Shown here piece by piece: positions 1 to 12,026 of a DNA stretch of 64,000 nt (position 1 is the stretch's first letter; each line of letters opens with the position of its first letter). The DNA comes from Silene conica. Taxonomy: Eukaryota > Streptophyta > Magnoliopsida > Caryophyllales > Caryophyllaceae. Both the position numbers and the translations under genes were made by a program. The DNA lies in the NCBI GenBank assembly GCA_029255685.2, contig CM055320.2:48672910-48736909 (forward strand). The letters run 5' to 3'. The notes beneath the pieces are model-generated. The model saw only the letters and a program-made list of their open reading frames with translations, ran no database searches and was not told where the DNA came from.

Positions 1-343
1 GATTATAAATCTTTGAGGATTTACTTGAAGATCATGTCTTTGGATGTTTAATTAATGTAGTAAGGTGCAACTTGTGGATTTGTGAGATTTCGAGGTTGCG
101 ATGTTTAAAGGAAGTTTGGATCCGTATAAATAGATGTGAGAAATATCTATAATTGACCTTGGTATTCATACTTTGAGGTATCTGAGAATTTGTAAGGATT
201 TATCGATCGTGTGGGATTAGAATAAAGTGATTTGATGAAAGGTGAAATTTTTGGAATTTAAGGAAATAGAGAGTTGATAATTTATGGAATATAAAGATTA
301 TGAAGTAGCAATGGTATAAAAATGGTTTATCCTGGAGTATTAC
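1..343 (+). mobile_element. B internal region, copy 1, segment left of the solo A LTR
   Basis: This stretch is a copy of 8760-9102 and belongs to the 5' half of the B internal region. No ORF of note is present. It ends with the 5-bp target attac (339-343), which is repeated at 2702-2706 on the other side of the solo LTR. Confidence 0.85.
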
Positions 344-2701
344 TGTAATACCTCGAATTTTTAGTTACGATTTTTATCTTGATCGTATATAGTGATTTCA
401 CGATGGAGCGATTAGCTTAGCGGTGGGTAAATAAATTGTTTTTACTAGTTTGCTAGTGCTCGTTTTATGGAGTGTGTTGGGTCGTCGGTGGGGCTTGAAA
501 GGGGGATCTATCCACCCTAGGTTAATATTTGTAGTAGGTGGTTAGTGTGGCTCGAACCTTGGACCTAGTGCAGCTCGGCCATGGGCCTCGAAATCAGTGT
601 AAACAGCCCACACCCATGTTTTGAAAACAACAAACCCTCACATTGTTGATATCAGCCGCCTTATAAGAAGGTTTTCGAGCCAGCATTCTGACCTATCTAC
701 AAACTCTAACCTACCTCGTTTTGCTCAGCCGACATCACCCTTCAGGAAGGTCAATTCCCCACGGTGGTTCAACTCCGTTTAAACCCTTCGAATTAGATCA
801 GAAAACAGGTATGCGCAGCCTGTGTTAATTTGTTGTATTTTGTTAAGGGTCACTTGTTTTGTCACTGTTTTCGAGAGGGGTTTGAGTGTCGGGTTTGGGT
901 TCGTTTTTGTGTTGTTATGTTGTTAGTGTCTGGAGGTTGGTCAGGAGGTTGATCTGGGTGGTTGTAGGAGTCACCGGTGGTGTCGACAGGGGTGTTTATC
1001 ACCCCTGGTTACAGTGGTTTCAGCATGGTTGTCGGGTCTATGGGTTTTGTGTTGTCTTCCGTGTCTCTGTGTGATAAAGGAAGGAGTCGTGGGTGGTGGT
1101 TCGTGTCAAAGGGGAGTCAGGGGTGGACTAGGAGTTGTCGTGGTGTTAAGATTAGTGTCGTATGGTGGTCAAGGGGGTTGTTTTCACGGTGGTTTTGGAA
1201 GGAAACAGGGGACGGCTGTTGGTAATAAGTAGTCGTTTTGGGTAGACTGGTTTTGGGGGTGGTATCACCGATGACTAGGGGGAGGTCGGTGCGGTGGTAC
1301 CACCACTGTCTGATGGTTCTGGGACAGGGGTTCTAATGGTGGTGTTTGCCGGTGGCCTGGCAGATTGTGGCGGTGGTTGTGACAGTCTGTTTAGGGTTGT
1401 CGCGGGTTAAGGGTGAGGAAGCAGGGGTGTTGGAGCCCCTGGTCCACCCCGCCGGAGAGAGTCGACCATCCTGGTGGTGGTCTGGGGTGTAGTGGCCATG
1501 GTGGGGGTGGTTGCTGGTGGTTGTCGGCAGGGTGTAGGGGTTGTGCGTGGTGGCGGTGGTGGAGCTAAAACCATGGGATGCGCTGGGTAGTTGAGTCGTG
1601 AGTTGGGTCGTGTAGGGTGTAGTTTTGGCATTAGTTTTGTTAGTATACTTATTATTATTATCTTACTTATTATTATTATTATTATTCATAATATATTTGT
1701 TATTTATGGTAATAGTATTTGTATTAATGGTAAATATATTATCTATTAAAGGGTAAGTATTTATGGTGAATTTATATTTGGGTAGTAAAGTATTTTGGGA
1801 ATCATTTGAAATTTCAAACGAAAGTGGTTATAGTTAGAGGTTACTATTTTTGGAAGTTGATACGTCGGAAAGTTTCTATTTATGGAAACTTTCCGCTTAT
1901 AGTAGTTGCCATTTATAGTAACTATGATTCGTTAAGAGGTTCATGTAAGTTATTAATTCGTACGTATATCTGTCTAGGGAGCCAGTTTCGTGTGGAACAT
2001 TTCTAGGCAAGCTTTGGTTGATCTGCGTTCCCTGCTATTTCAGGTAGGGGAAAAACTGGTATCTGATATGGTGCAACCTGTTCTTATCTGTTTTGAGCAT
2101 GCTTATGACATATATCGTGTGATCATTATATGGTGTTATTTATATATTACTTTGTGATATGATACATTGTGTTCACAATGGGCCTTGTGATATGGAGTTG
2201 GATCGGTGCGGAGTACATATGGTGTTGGATCGGTGCGGAGTATTTATGGTGTTGGATCGGTGCGGAGTATTATGGCGTTGGATCGGTGCGGAGTATATAT
2301 ATGGTGTTGGATCGGCGCGGAGTTTATTATATTGTGGTTTTGTTTGTTCTTTTCCTACTCAACCTCGTGGTTGACCCTGTGTGTTCGTGATCACCTGTGA
2401 TGAACCAATTATTGGGGAGCAGATTGACAGGTGGCCAAAGACTAAGGGGGAGCTATGGGAGTAAGAGCTTGGATTCGGACCGGATTAGATGTCTAGACCA
2501 TCTTAGTCAGTCTTATATGAGTTGTACTTTACTGTTTTGTTAAGACTTTGGATATGATGTAAGAACATGTCTTGAGTTAAATTTTATTTAAAGTACTGGT
2601 TATCTTCCTTTGTATCTACTGCCTCGGGAAACCGAGATGGTAACACCTTTATTTATCTGGGGAGTCCTAGTACAGGCCCTTAGATAAATGGGGGTGTTAC
2701 A
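344..2701 (+). repeat. Solo LTR of Tekay-type element A
   Basis: The sequence starts TGTAATACC and ends GGTGTTACA and is flanked by attac at 339-343 and 2702-2706. It matches both LTRs of the full-length element at 9103-19152. No PBS or internal sequence follows; B sequence resumes directly. This is a solo LTR, formed when recombination between the two LTRs of an element removed its interior. By eye it differs from both LTRs of the full copy at only about three private positions (near 1510, 1982 and 2083). The short ORFs inside (for example GTG- or TTG-started frames near 886-1232) are not coding. Confidence 0.93.
2193..2326 (+). repeat. Minisatellite in A LTR, about five units of about 27 bp
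   Basis: Five tandem copies of a unit built around gttggatcggtgcggag occur with variable AT-rich linkers. The same block is at about 10955-11088 and 18644-18777 in the two LTRs of the full-length element, and a related block is in the A2 LTR (about 25620-25730). The overlapping short ORFs in three frames are a by-product of the repeat. Confidence 0.85.
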
Positions 2702-4874
2702 ATTACAGAAGTGTAGTTTCAGGAATTTAAGACATAGAGATACCTGAAACTTTATGGAATAGTCGAAATTGGGTTAATCGTACACCCTTATTTTTTGGAA
2801 TAACTTATAGTATGGTGAATCATCTGGGAAAATGATTCTTGGAAAGCAATAGTTCAGTGTGCTTGTATTGGTAAATAGGAGATGAGAACTTTGTGAGAAT
2901 TTTAGGAAGCCTGAGCCTTGGGAATTGTGTCAGTTCAAATCATAACCTTTTCTCAACGCTTCTCTTCTTCTTTCTTCTTCCGTGCTAATTCCGTCGAGTT
3001 ATGCTTTCATAACAAAGCTTACTTGACCTCTTTTTACGTCATATATCTTGTTACCTCTAATGCTTATCCTTCTACTCATAGCTTCACTTTTGTTGGAATC
3101 CATAATCTAGAGTCTCTTAGCCATCATCTTATGTATCTCTCCCTCAAGTTTCTATTTCGCGTTTGTTCCTGAAGTTTGAATCATATCTTTAATTGTTGTG
3201 AGCCCTGTCCCCTTTCTTCTTGGACTAGGTGTGAGGTTGAATTCGTTTGTGGAATAGTGATATATGCTTAGAAGATCCTTGGTTTTGTTTTATCGGACAT
3301 AGTTGAAAGAATTAGTGTTTGGTGACGTTTGGGTAATATTAGGTAGTGTGCCATCTTGATGGTTTCAAGTTAAAGATTTAAAGTTATGAGTACTTCATGT
3401 GGATTGGTATAAACAGCAAGGTCAATAATTTTGGTGTTATCTTTGAGAGTGTTAATGGTTACCTAGAGACCGTTTGGGTGAAAGTTGTTACTCTTATGAG
3501 ACTTTCTTTGGGATGTACACTTTACGGTAATTATGGTAGTCAAGGTTTAAGAGATGTTTTCTTGATTTGGGTCGATGAGAGTTGACTAGTTTAGGACTGA
3601 ATGCTTTGGATGTTTAACTCATAGTCCTAGGTTTGCGAATAGTTACGGTTTGAAGAATACCGTGTTTATGCTTTTGGGATTAGATGTTTTGGATGTTTAT
3701 CTCATAATCCTATTTATGAAAGTAAGCATAGTTCCGAGAATGCTGCTTCCATATCTTTTGTTGTCGGTATGAGCGTAACAAATTTTTGTTTATAGGTCTG
3801 GAAGTACGATGGATTCAGGTTTAAGATCCTTGTTTTTGTGATTCACGTTGTTTGGATATCTGTAACATATGCTAGTTGAGTATGAAGGCAACCTTGTTAG
3901 TAATTTTGGATCTAGCTCTATGAAGGATGTTGATTGTTGAGTAATAATCGAGAGTTTTGAAGTTCCTTTTGTAATAGGATACCTTGTATCGTGGATGAAC
4001 TAGATGTGAGTGACCCAAATTGAGTTGAGGAAGGCTTGAGAGTTTTGAAGTTGAAAGAGCTACCTTCTGAGGTGTGTAAGGAATCATGATGATGATGATG
4101 TCTCATTTATGGATTGAGTGATTAGTGATTTCCGGAATCCAAAGAGTTGTATTCCTACTTAACCTTAAACCTCTTTTGTTCATGCTTCAGTTCCTTTGTT
4201 GTTTTTGCCCCTTTACTCTCTTGTTGTGTACCGTCTTTAGCCTTGAAGATGGTAGTTCTGATACCTTCTTTTAGTTAGCTTCCTTGTGACCTTTTGTGTT
4301 TCGAGGTCTTTGATGGACCAACCCGACGCTCATTGGTTAATAATATGTAGCTTTCATCCTCGTGTTTTGTTTGAAATGATATTCAAAATATTTTCCATTT
4401 ATGTACTTTATAACCGAAATGAGTTACCTTACTTTTGTTGTTGAAAACTTTAATTTCTGTTACCACCTTACTTATTTCACGGATTCAAAAATGCAAGTTT
4501 ACTTTCGAAATGTCGTGTTTTGAAAAGCTTGAAATGGTTTATAATTTTGATTGGTTTTAGCGTTGATTTGATGTAAGGTTGGTTATTGGAGACGTCTAAT
4601 AACTCGTATTACACTCGTCAGCGCCTGATTTGATTTAGCTTTTGGACTTATCCTTTGTTTGGAATGTCGGGTTCTTGAATACGTAACGAGAACCCTAATG
4701 CTCCAATGATAAGGACTGGTGCCTTTGGAAATTCTTTTCAAATTCTTTGAAAGAGATGTATGTTTTGAAATATCAAATTTTGGGTAAACACTTGGGTTGT
4801 TTACCTTGTCTTTACAACTACCGTTTTAATACTTTCAAGTTTCGAGGACGAAACTTTTTAAAAGGTGGGGTGAT
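2702..4874 (+). mobile_element. B internal region, copy 1, 3' segment
   Basis: About 2.2 kb runs between the solo A LTR and the PPT of B. It is nearly identical to 19153-21325 (one difference seen, near 4823). Reading frames are short and none resembles gag, protease, reverse transcriptase or integrase. The segment ends in a typical plant Gypsy 3' untranslated end with the motif tttcgaggacgaaac followed by a purine-rich tract. It is interpreted as the non-coding interior of a large retrotransposon derivative; a heavily decayed coding region cannot be excluded. Confidence 0.8.
4859..4874 (+). other. Polypurine tract of B, copy 1
   Basis: The purine-rich run aaaaggtggggtgat lies immediately before the TGTAACACC start of the LTR at 4875. 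Its position and composition fit the primer for plus-strand DNA synthesis. The same tract precedes the next B LTR at about 21311-21325. Confidence 0.8.
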
Positions 4875-7793
4875 TGTAACACCCCGTAATTTCCAAGTAT
4901 TTATATATTATTAAAATCTTATTTTAGTAATAATAATGTTCCACAATAAATAAAATTCCATTTAAAATCTATCGTTTTTGACAATGATATTAATATGTCC
5001 GTCTTAAAGTTATACTTCTTAAACTTGTAAAACGTTAATCTGCCCTTGTTACTAATTTTAAGATATTTTAAAGGCATATTTAGCTCTTCCTTATAAAATA
5101 AAAGTTTTAGCTTTCTTAGCTTTCCAACGCCACCGAAAACAAGTCAATCGGAGTTCTGTGGAGGAAATTATGCCGAAAATACGAAAGGCTGTCACGGACC
5201 ATCCGCTAACAAAGTCTCGCTCGTCGACTCTTTACTTATTCCACTTGTCCTTTGGAACACTTGTCTTATACACCAATTTTGCCTTGCAGCCCAAGGTCTT
5301 TCCCCTCCTCTTTCCTTCTTCTTCAATCCTTTAATTATATTTTTCAGCAAAAACACACCCAAACACAAAACACAAAACACCATTGTTATACTCTTTACCT
5401 TCAACCGTAAAACGGGCGTAAAATCTCAGTTTCTTATCCGTTTTCGACGATTTTCGCGCCCATCTCTTCCTCTCCTTGACCTCCATCTTTCTAGGTAATA
5501 AAATTATCAAATTTATTCCTTAATATACTCTGGTCGTGGCCTTTAAGGCACGGTTCTCTTAGCTAACCTCGTTTTTTTGTGTGTAGCTAGTTCGGTTGTC
5601 CAAACCGGAGTGGTTTTAAGTTCAAAATCATGCTTATTGAAGAGTTATAAGGTAACGGTGATGGGTTACTCGACTTTATCGTCTTTGTTTGCATGACTAT
5701 ATGCTAGTAATGTTTAGTATACTAGGATTGTTTTTGATTAAGTAGTGGCATGATTAGGATAATAAATCATATGTTTGGGTGAATTTCATCATGCATGCTT
5801 GTGTTGGATGAGTTTTTAATTGTGGAAATTCATTAAGGATTGTATGGTTAAATGAGTTTATGAGCATTGAGGATGATTAGTTTGATAGTCTTTCAAGTTC
5901 ATAGTGTTTTGCTTACAATGGTTAATTCATGATGTTTCAGCACCTTGACAAATCTGTCCATTGTCTTGTACAATTTATTTCGGAATCTTAGAGTATTCTT
6001 CTTTGAAAATGTTGAAAAGAGACCCCTGTTTATTTTGAGTTAAGAGTATACCTCTGAATTTTCGTAATTTTCTTGCATGTCGTTTGTTCACAATAAATTA
6101 TTTACGAACAGTGCGCTGAAATACTCGCAGAACGGACAGTAGCTCAAAGATTGTTTTGAAAACCATTTTTAAACTTAGAAATGATTCTGGTACTTTTCAA
6201 TAATTAAACTTTGAAGATTTTAGATGATGTTAGGAGTTTGCTTTGCCCCAAAATGATTTGTTAAACCCGTTTTATGAAGCAATACATTGTGTGTGACGGT
6301 TTCTGACACACTGTAAAGATCAGTCAATAACCCCCTGTTAAGTTCGTCTTTTGGAAATGTTTATTTGACAAATATTGTAGATAAAAGTCTTATTAAACCG
6401 TCCCAATTGGGCTTGTATCGTTTCGATTTTATTTGAATTAATTATGAATTTTACGGCAGAGGACAGCTGTAATGTGAAATGCGTTTATAACTTTTGTTTC
6501 ATTATTCAATCCCGTGTGTTCTCTTTCGGCATGGAACAGATATAAGTGTTGCATTATTGATCTTTTTATTGGCTCATGTATGTTTAAATGAGTAGGTGAC
6601 GGTTATGTCATCCTAAGTTGTGTTGGTGACGGTTATGTTACCTTGTTTGTGAATAGATAGCGGTGGTACGATTTGTGTACCATTGTAATGAACAAATTCC
6701 ACCCATGGAATGGGATTTTAGCTATGTTCGGGATTGGTCGGAGGTCGTGCTATATGCGCTCCGGTCCCCGTGTGTCGTTCGGTGTTGGTTATTACATCGA
6801 GAGATCTGGCCAGGTCTTAGGCATATAGGCAGTGGTTATACGCTATACATAGTTACGAAGGTCGTGCCTAAGCGCTCCCGTTGTTGGAGGTCGTGCCTAA
6901 GCGCTCCCGTTGTTGGAGGTCGTGCCTAAGCGCTCCCGTTGTTGGAGGTCGTGCCTAAGCGCTCCCGTTGTAGGAGGTCGTGCCTAAGCGCTCCGGTAGT
7001 TGGAGGTCGTGCCTAAGCGCTCCCGTCGTTGGAGGTCGTGCCTAAGCGCTCCATTAGTCAGAGGTCGTGCATATGCGCTCTGATGGCGTTCATTCTATTC
7101 TTGGTTTGTTGTATGCGTGATTGGACATGCCACCTAGTTGTTGGCCTCTGAGTCGATCACTTGGATGTTTGCCTGATTATGATGATTGGACATGCCACCT
7201 AGCTGTTGGCCTCTGAGTCGATCATTTGGATGTTTCCTTGATTTTGATACTATCTCATATGCTGGCTTTAATTCTGTTATACATGTTGATTCATGCTGTT
7301 TTGACATGTTTTTGACTTATCGCCCACGCATTGATCATGTTGTTCATATTTGGTAATATATATGATTGGTTATGAAGTTATATACATGTTCATATGTATA
7401 AGATGTTTAGTATTACCGTTTACATGTTTTCTGACGTAAAGTGGCTGGGAGAACCCTGAGTTACTCCCCACTGACTGTGGCGTTCATGTTTCATGAATGT
7501 AGGTTGGTGCTGTTTGGGGAAGACGTGTGGCTAGCGAGCATTGTTGATAATTCAACAATTACCCTTACGCTTAGTTTAGATTTAATTCATGTTGTTATCG
7601 TGGGATACCTTATCCCTCGTCTATTTAAGTTATTTTGTATAATTTATACTTAGTCATTAGTTTTTAGTCTTCCGCATGTTGTTTTGATATTCCGCGAAAA
7701 AGTTTTAATAAATATGTCGAAAAGTTTTTAAAAGTATCGCATTTCCGCTGCGTATTACTTGTTTATTTTTATGCTATATCGTGGGGTGTCACA
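4875..7793 (+). repeat. Middle LTR of the B tandem (2919 bp)
   Basis: It begins TGTAACACC and ends GGTGTCACA. It follows a PPT on its left and is followed by a PBS on its right, so it serves as 3' LTR of copy 1 and 5' LTR of copy 2. Compared with the LTR at 21326-24204, the first 1.15 kb differs at only about two positions (near 5096 and 5487). From about 6027 onward there are roughly 25 substitutions, one 11-bp indel and one extra 29-bp repeat unit. The sharp change in divergence suggests a chimeric LTR with a recombination point between about 5490 and 6027. Confidence 0.9.
6857..7090 (+). repeat. 29-bp minisatellite in the B LTR
   Basis: A 29-bp unit with core ggtcgtgcctaagcgctc is repeated seven times and followed by a diverged eighth copy (ggtcgtgcatatgcgctc). 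The LTR at 21326-24204 has one unit fewer (about 23297-23490). The B-type fragment at 40744-41069 begins in the last units of the same array. Confidence 0.88.
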
Positions 7794-9102
7794 GTTGGTA
7801 TCAGAGCAGTAATGCTCCCGACGCACACATGTGTACCCCAACTTAAATTTGAACTTGACCTAAATAATGAATGAGAGATGGGTAGACTTAAGGACTAAGT
7901 GGTAGTCTGTAATGTGATTGCTCTTTGTTAGGTCTAACATGTTTGTTAATTGTCAAAGATTTTATTTTTGTGCTCAAGGATTGGTGAACCATGAGCTTAT
8001 CTGGATGGCGATCAAGATTATTGTCTACTACCGAAGATGGAAGATTTGTGCTATCTTTGAAGGATGCTTCTATGTCCCCGAAGATACTCTTTGCTCATCA
8101 TGCATCATCTTCTTCCTTATTTCTTAATGCATATCCTCCCTTACTTCCCGAACTCTTTTCTATCTTAACTCGGAAGCTACTTTCATAACTTCCCGACTTA
8201 ACCTTATCCTTGTTACTTACCTTTTCCCATGGCGCTTTGTAGGTAGCCTAACTTAGTTGGATATTGAGGATTTTTGTTCGAGGACAACCCCTAGCCCTTA
8301 TTTTGAAAAGTAATGTTACTGAAAACGTTTAGGGAGTATAGTATGGCATGTCTTGGCGATCCTAATGCTTAGTTGTTTACCCGATATGGTGAGTGGAATT
8401 GGCCGGTAGAATTCTTGGTTTACATACTGAATTGTATGTCTGATATTTAGTGAATTTTAACCTTGGGAATCATAAGTGGGATTTAGAAATAATGAATTAA
8501 AATGTGATGCCTTAGGAGTATGAATGAGGGTTAGAATTCATAAAAATGAATTTGGAAAATATACTTGGGATGCTAGTGAAAATGAATGGTTGAGTGAAGT
8601 GAATCAGTAATGCTTGACTTTGGGGATTGGATTTGACTTTATTTGGGATGTTACTCTTGGAGGATAAGAATCGTGTATATTGATGGACGAGTATTGAAAG
8701 AGTTAGCGATGTAACTTTAGAGGAACTGACTGAAGTTTACTCTTTTAGTTATTTGATGGGATTATAAATCTTTGAGGATTTACTTGAAGATCATGTCTTT
8801 GGATGTTTAATTAATGTAGTAAGGTGCAACTTGTGGATTTGTGAGATTTCGAGGTTGCGATGTTTAAAGGAAGTTTGGATCCGTATAAATAGATGTGAGA
8901 AATATCTATAATTGACCTTGGTATTCATACTTTGAGGTATCTGAGAATTTGTAAGGATTTATCGATCGTGTGGGATTAGAATAAAGTGATTTGATGAAAG
9001 GTGAAATTTTTGGAATTTAAGGAAATAGAGAGTTGATAATTTATGGAATATAAAGATTATGAAGTAGCAATGGTATAAAAATGGTTTATCCTGGAGTATT
9101 AC
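7794..9102 (+). mobile_element. B internal region, copy 2, 5' segment
   Basis: This is 1.3 kb from the PBS to the insertion point of full-length A. There is no recognisable gag. The longest frames are about 65-70 codons and resemble nothing known to me. The last 343 bases equal bases 1-343. It ends with the target duplication attac (9098-9102). Confidence 0.82.
7796..7810 (+). other. Primer-binding site of B (initiator tRNA-Met)
   Basis: TGGTATCAGAGCAGT starts two bases after the LTR end. It is complementary to the 3' end of plant initiator tRNA-Met, the usual primer for these families. It fixes the orientation of B as plus strand. Confidence 0.85.
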
Positions 9103-11463
9103 TGTAATACCTCGAATTTTTAGTTACGATTTTTATCTTGATCGTATATAGTGATTTCACGATGGAGCGATTAGCTTAGCGGTGGGTAAATAAATTGTTT
9201 TTACTAGTTTGCTAGTGCTCGTTTTATGGAGTGTGTTGGGTCGTCGGTGGGGCTTGAAAGGGGGATCTATCCACCCTAGGTTAATATTTGTAGTAGGTGG
9301 TTAGTGTGGCTCGAACCTTGGACCTAGTGCAGCTCGGCCATGGGCCTCGAAATCAGTGTAAACAGCCCACACCCATGTTTTGAAAACAACAAACCCTCAC
9401 ATTGTTGATATCAGCCGCCTTATAAGAAGGTTTTCGAGCCAGCATTCTGACCTATCTACAAACTCTAACCTACCTCGTTTTGCTCAGCCGACATCACCCT
9501 TCAGGAAGGTCAATTCCCCACGGTGGTTCAACTCCGTTTAAACCCTTCGAATTAGATCAGAAAACAGGTATGCGCAGCCTGTGTTAATTTGTTGTATTTT
9601 GTTAAGGGTCACTTGTTTTGTCACTGTTTTCGAGAGGGGTTTGAGTGTCGGGTTTGGGTTCGTTTTTGTGTTGTTATGTTGTTAGTGTCTGGAGGTTGGT
9701 CAGGAGGTTGTTCTGGGTGGTTGTAGGAGTCACCGGTGGTGTCGACAGGGGTGTTTATCACCCCTGGTTACAGTGGTTTCAGCATGGTTGTCGGGTCTAT
9801 GGGTTTTGTGTTGTCTTCCGTGTCTCTGTGTGATAAAGGAAGGAGTCGTGGGTGGTGGTTCGTGTCAAAGGGGAGTCAGGGGTGGACTAGGAGTTGTCGT
9901 GGTGTTAAGATTAGTGTCGTATGGTGGTCAAGGGGGTTGTTTTCACGGTGGTTTTGGAAGGAAACAGGGGACGGCTGTTGGTAATAAGTAGTCGTTTTGG
10001 GTAGACTGGTTTTGGGGGTGGTATCACCGATGACTAGGGGGAGGTCGGTGCGGTGGTACCACCACTGTCTGATGGTTCTGGGACAGGGGTTCTAATGGTG
10101 GTGTTTGCCGGTGGCCTGGCAGATTGTGGTGGTGGTTGTGACAGTCTGTTTAGGGTTGTCGCGGGTTAAGGGTGAGGAAGCAGGGGTGTTGGAGCCCCTG
10201 GTCCACCCCGCCGGAGAGAGTCGACCATCCTGGTGGTGGTCTGGGGTGTAGTGGCCATGGTGGGGGTGGTCGCTGGTGGTTGTCGGCAGGGTGTAGGGGT
10301 TGTGCGTGGTGGCGGTGGTGGAGCTAAAACCATGGGATGCGCTGGGTAGTTGAGTCGTGAGTTGGGTCGTGTAGGGTGTAGTTTTGGCATTAGTTTTGTT
10401 AGTATACTTATTATTATTATCTTACTTATTATTATTATTATTATTATTCATAATATATTTGTTATTTATGGTAATAGTATTTGTATTAATGGTAAATATA
10501 TTATCTATTAAAGGGTAAGTATTTATGGTGAATTTATATTTGGGTAGTAAAGTATTTTGGGAATCATTTGAAATTTCAAACGAAAGTGGTTATAGTTAGA
10601 GGTTACTATTTTTGGAAGTTGATACGTCGGAAAGTTTCTATTTATGGAAACTTTCCGCTTATAGTAGTTGCCATTTATAGTAACTATGATTCGTTAAGAG
10701 GTTCATGTAAGTTATTAATTCGTACGTATATCTGTCTAGGGAGCGAGTTTCGTGTGGAATATTTCTAGGCAAGCTTTGGTTGATCTGCGTTCCCTGCTAT
10801 TTCAGGTAGGGGAAAAACTGGTATCTGATATGGTGCAACCTGTCCTTATCTGTTTTGAGCATGCTTATGACATATATCGTGTGATCATTATATGGTGTTA
10901 TTTATATATTACTTTGTGATATGATACATTGTGTTCACAATGGGCCTTGTGATATGGAGTTGGATCGGTGTGGAGTACATATGGTGTTGGATCGGTGCGG
11001 AGTATTTATGGTGTTGGATCGGTGCGGAGTATTATGGCGTTGGATCGGTGCGGAGTATATATATGGTGTTGGATCGGCGCGGAGTTTATTATATTGTGGT
11101 TTTGTTTGTTCTTTTCCTACTCAACCTCGTGGTTGACCCTGTGTGTTCGTGATCACCTGTGATGAACCAATTATTGGGGAGCAGATTGACAGGTGGCCAA
11201 AGACTAAGGGGGAGCTATGGGAGTAAGAGCTTGGATTCGGACCGGATTAGATGTCTAGACCATCTTAGTCAGTCTTATATGAGTTGTACTTTAATGTTTT
11301 GTTAAGACTTTGGATATGATGTAAGAACATGTCTTGAGTTAAGTTTTATTTAAAGTACTGGTTATCTTCCTTTGTATCTACTGCCTCGGGAAACCGAGAT
11401 GGTAACACCTTTATTTATCTGGGGAGTCCTAGTACAGGCCCTTAGATAAATGGGGGTGTTACA
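9103..11463 (+). repeat. 5' LTR of element A
   Basis: This LTR is 2361 bp, from TGTAATACC to GGTGTTACA. It is 3 bp longer than the 3' LTR because of one extra ATT unit near 10440. Private differences include positions near 9711, 10129, 10759, 10969, 11293 and 11342. It would carry the promoter for the genomic RNA, but no TATA box was assigned with confidence. Confidence 0.95.
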
Positions 11464-11466
11464 AAG

Positions 11467-11478
11467 TGGTATCAGAGA
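11467..11478 (+). other. Primer-binding site of A
   Basis: TGGTATCAGAGA lies three bases after the 5' LTR and pairs with the 3' end of initiator tRNA-Met except at the last base. Confidence 0.8.
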
Positions 11479-12026
11479 GAACGATCCTCAGGCCTAAACT
11501 AATTAACCCAATGAATATAGGAGAGTCTAAATAAAATGAACCCCGGGATAGGACTGTTAGGAGCACACTAAAGGGGAAGTATGAGTCTGGGGCCCCCTCA
11601 CACCGAACCATTGGCCCTATCAGTTTTACCCGAGAACCCAGAGTAAAAATACGAGAGAATAAGGGTAGATTAGGAAAGGATGGAAGTAATGATAGGTTGT
11701 GATAAAGTATCCATGCAAACTTGAGTATATGAAACTAATTGGAATAGCCGAGAGGGGCATGAACATGAAAGGGATTTTAATTGTTGAATAAAGAGGTGTG
11801 AACTTATGTGGTTTTATGAAGTATTTTGAAACATATCAGTAAATGCTTTCATTTCCTTTCTCATTATGTCTAGTGATATGCGGTTATGTGATCCCGAGCC
11901 ATGTTATAGCTTTATAATACTCAATCTGATAGTTGATGCTAGACTCTATTGTTTAGGGGTCTTAACCCTAATCCTAATGGGTACCCACACGAGTCGGGAC
12001 TCATTCCTTTTCTGTTGTATTATAGT
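11479..12026 (+). other. Untranslated leader of element A
   Basis: About 550 bases between PBS and gag have no supported gene. The first 200 bases are conserved with the A2 leader at 26126-26316 (shared ggggccccctcacacc and aaatgaacccc motifs), which may reflect packaging or dimerisation signals; that role is inferred. Confidence 0.6.

Noticed and set aside
886-1232. Overlapping small frames inside the A LTR, repeated at 9645-9991 and 17337-17683, and the Pro/Thr-rich minus-strand frame 1407-1631 with its copies
   Set aside because: They begin with GTG/TTG or overlap in several frames of a G/T-rich LTR segment. Conservation between copies reflects LTR identity, not coding constraint.
6857-7090. 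Regular 29-bp repeats considered as a CRISPR-like array
   Set aside because: The units are directly tandem without unique spacers and lie in a plant LTR; they are a minisatellite.
11949-12026. Upstream extension of the A gag-pol frame to 11949
   Set aside because: The codon there is TTG and no ATG is present. The protein N-terminus typical of the family starts at the codon at 12027.
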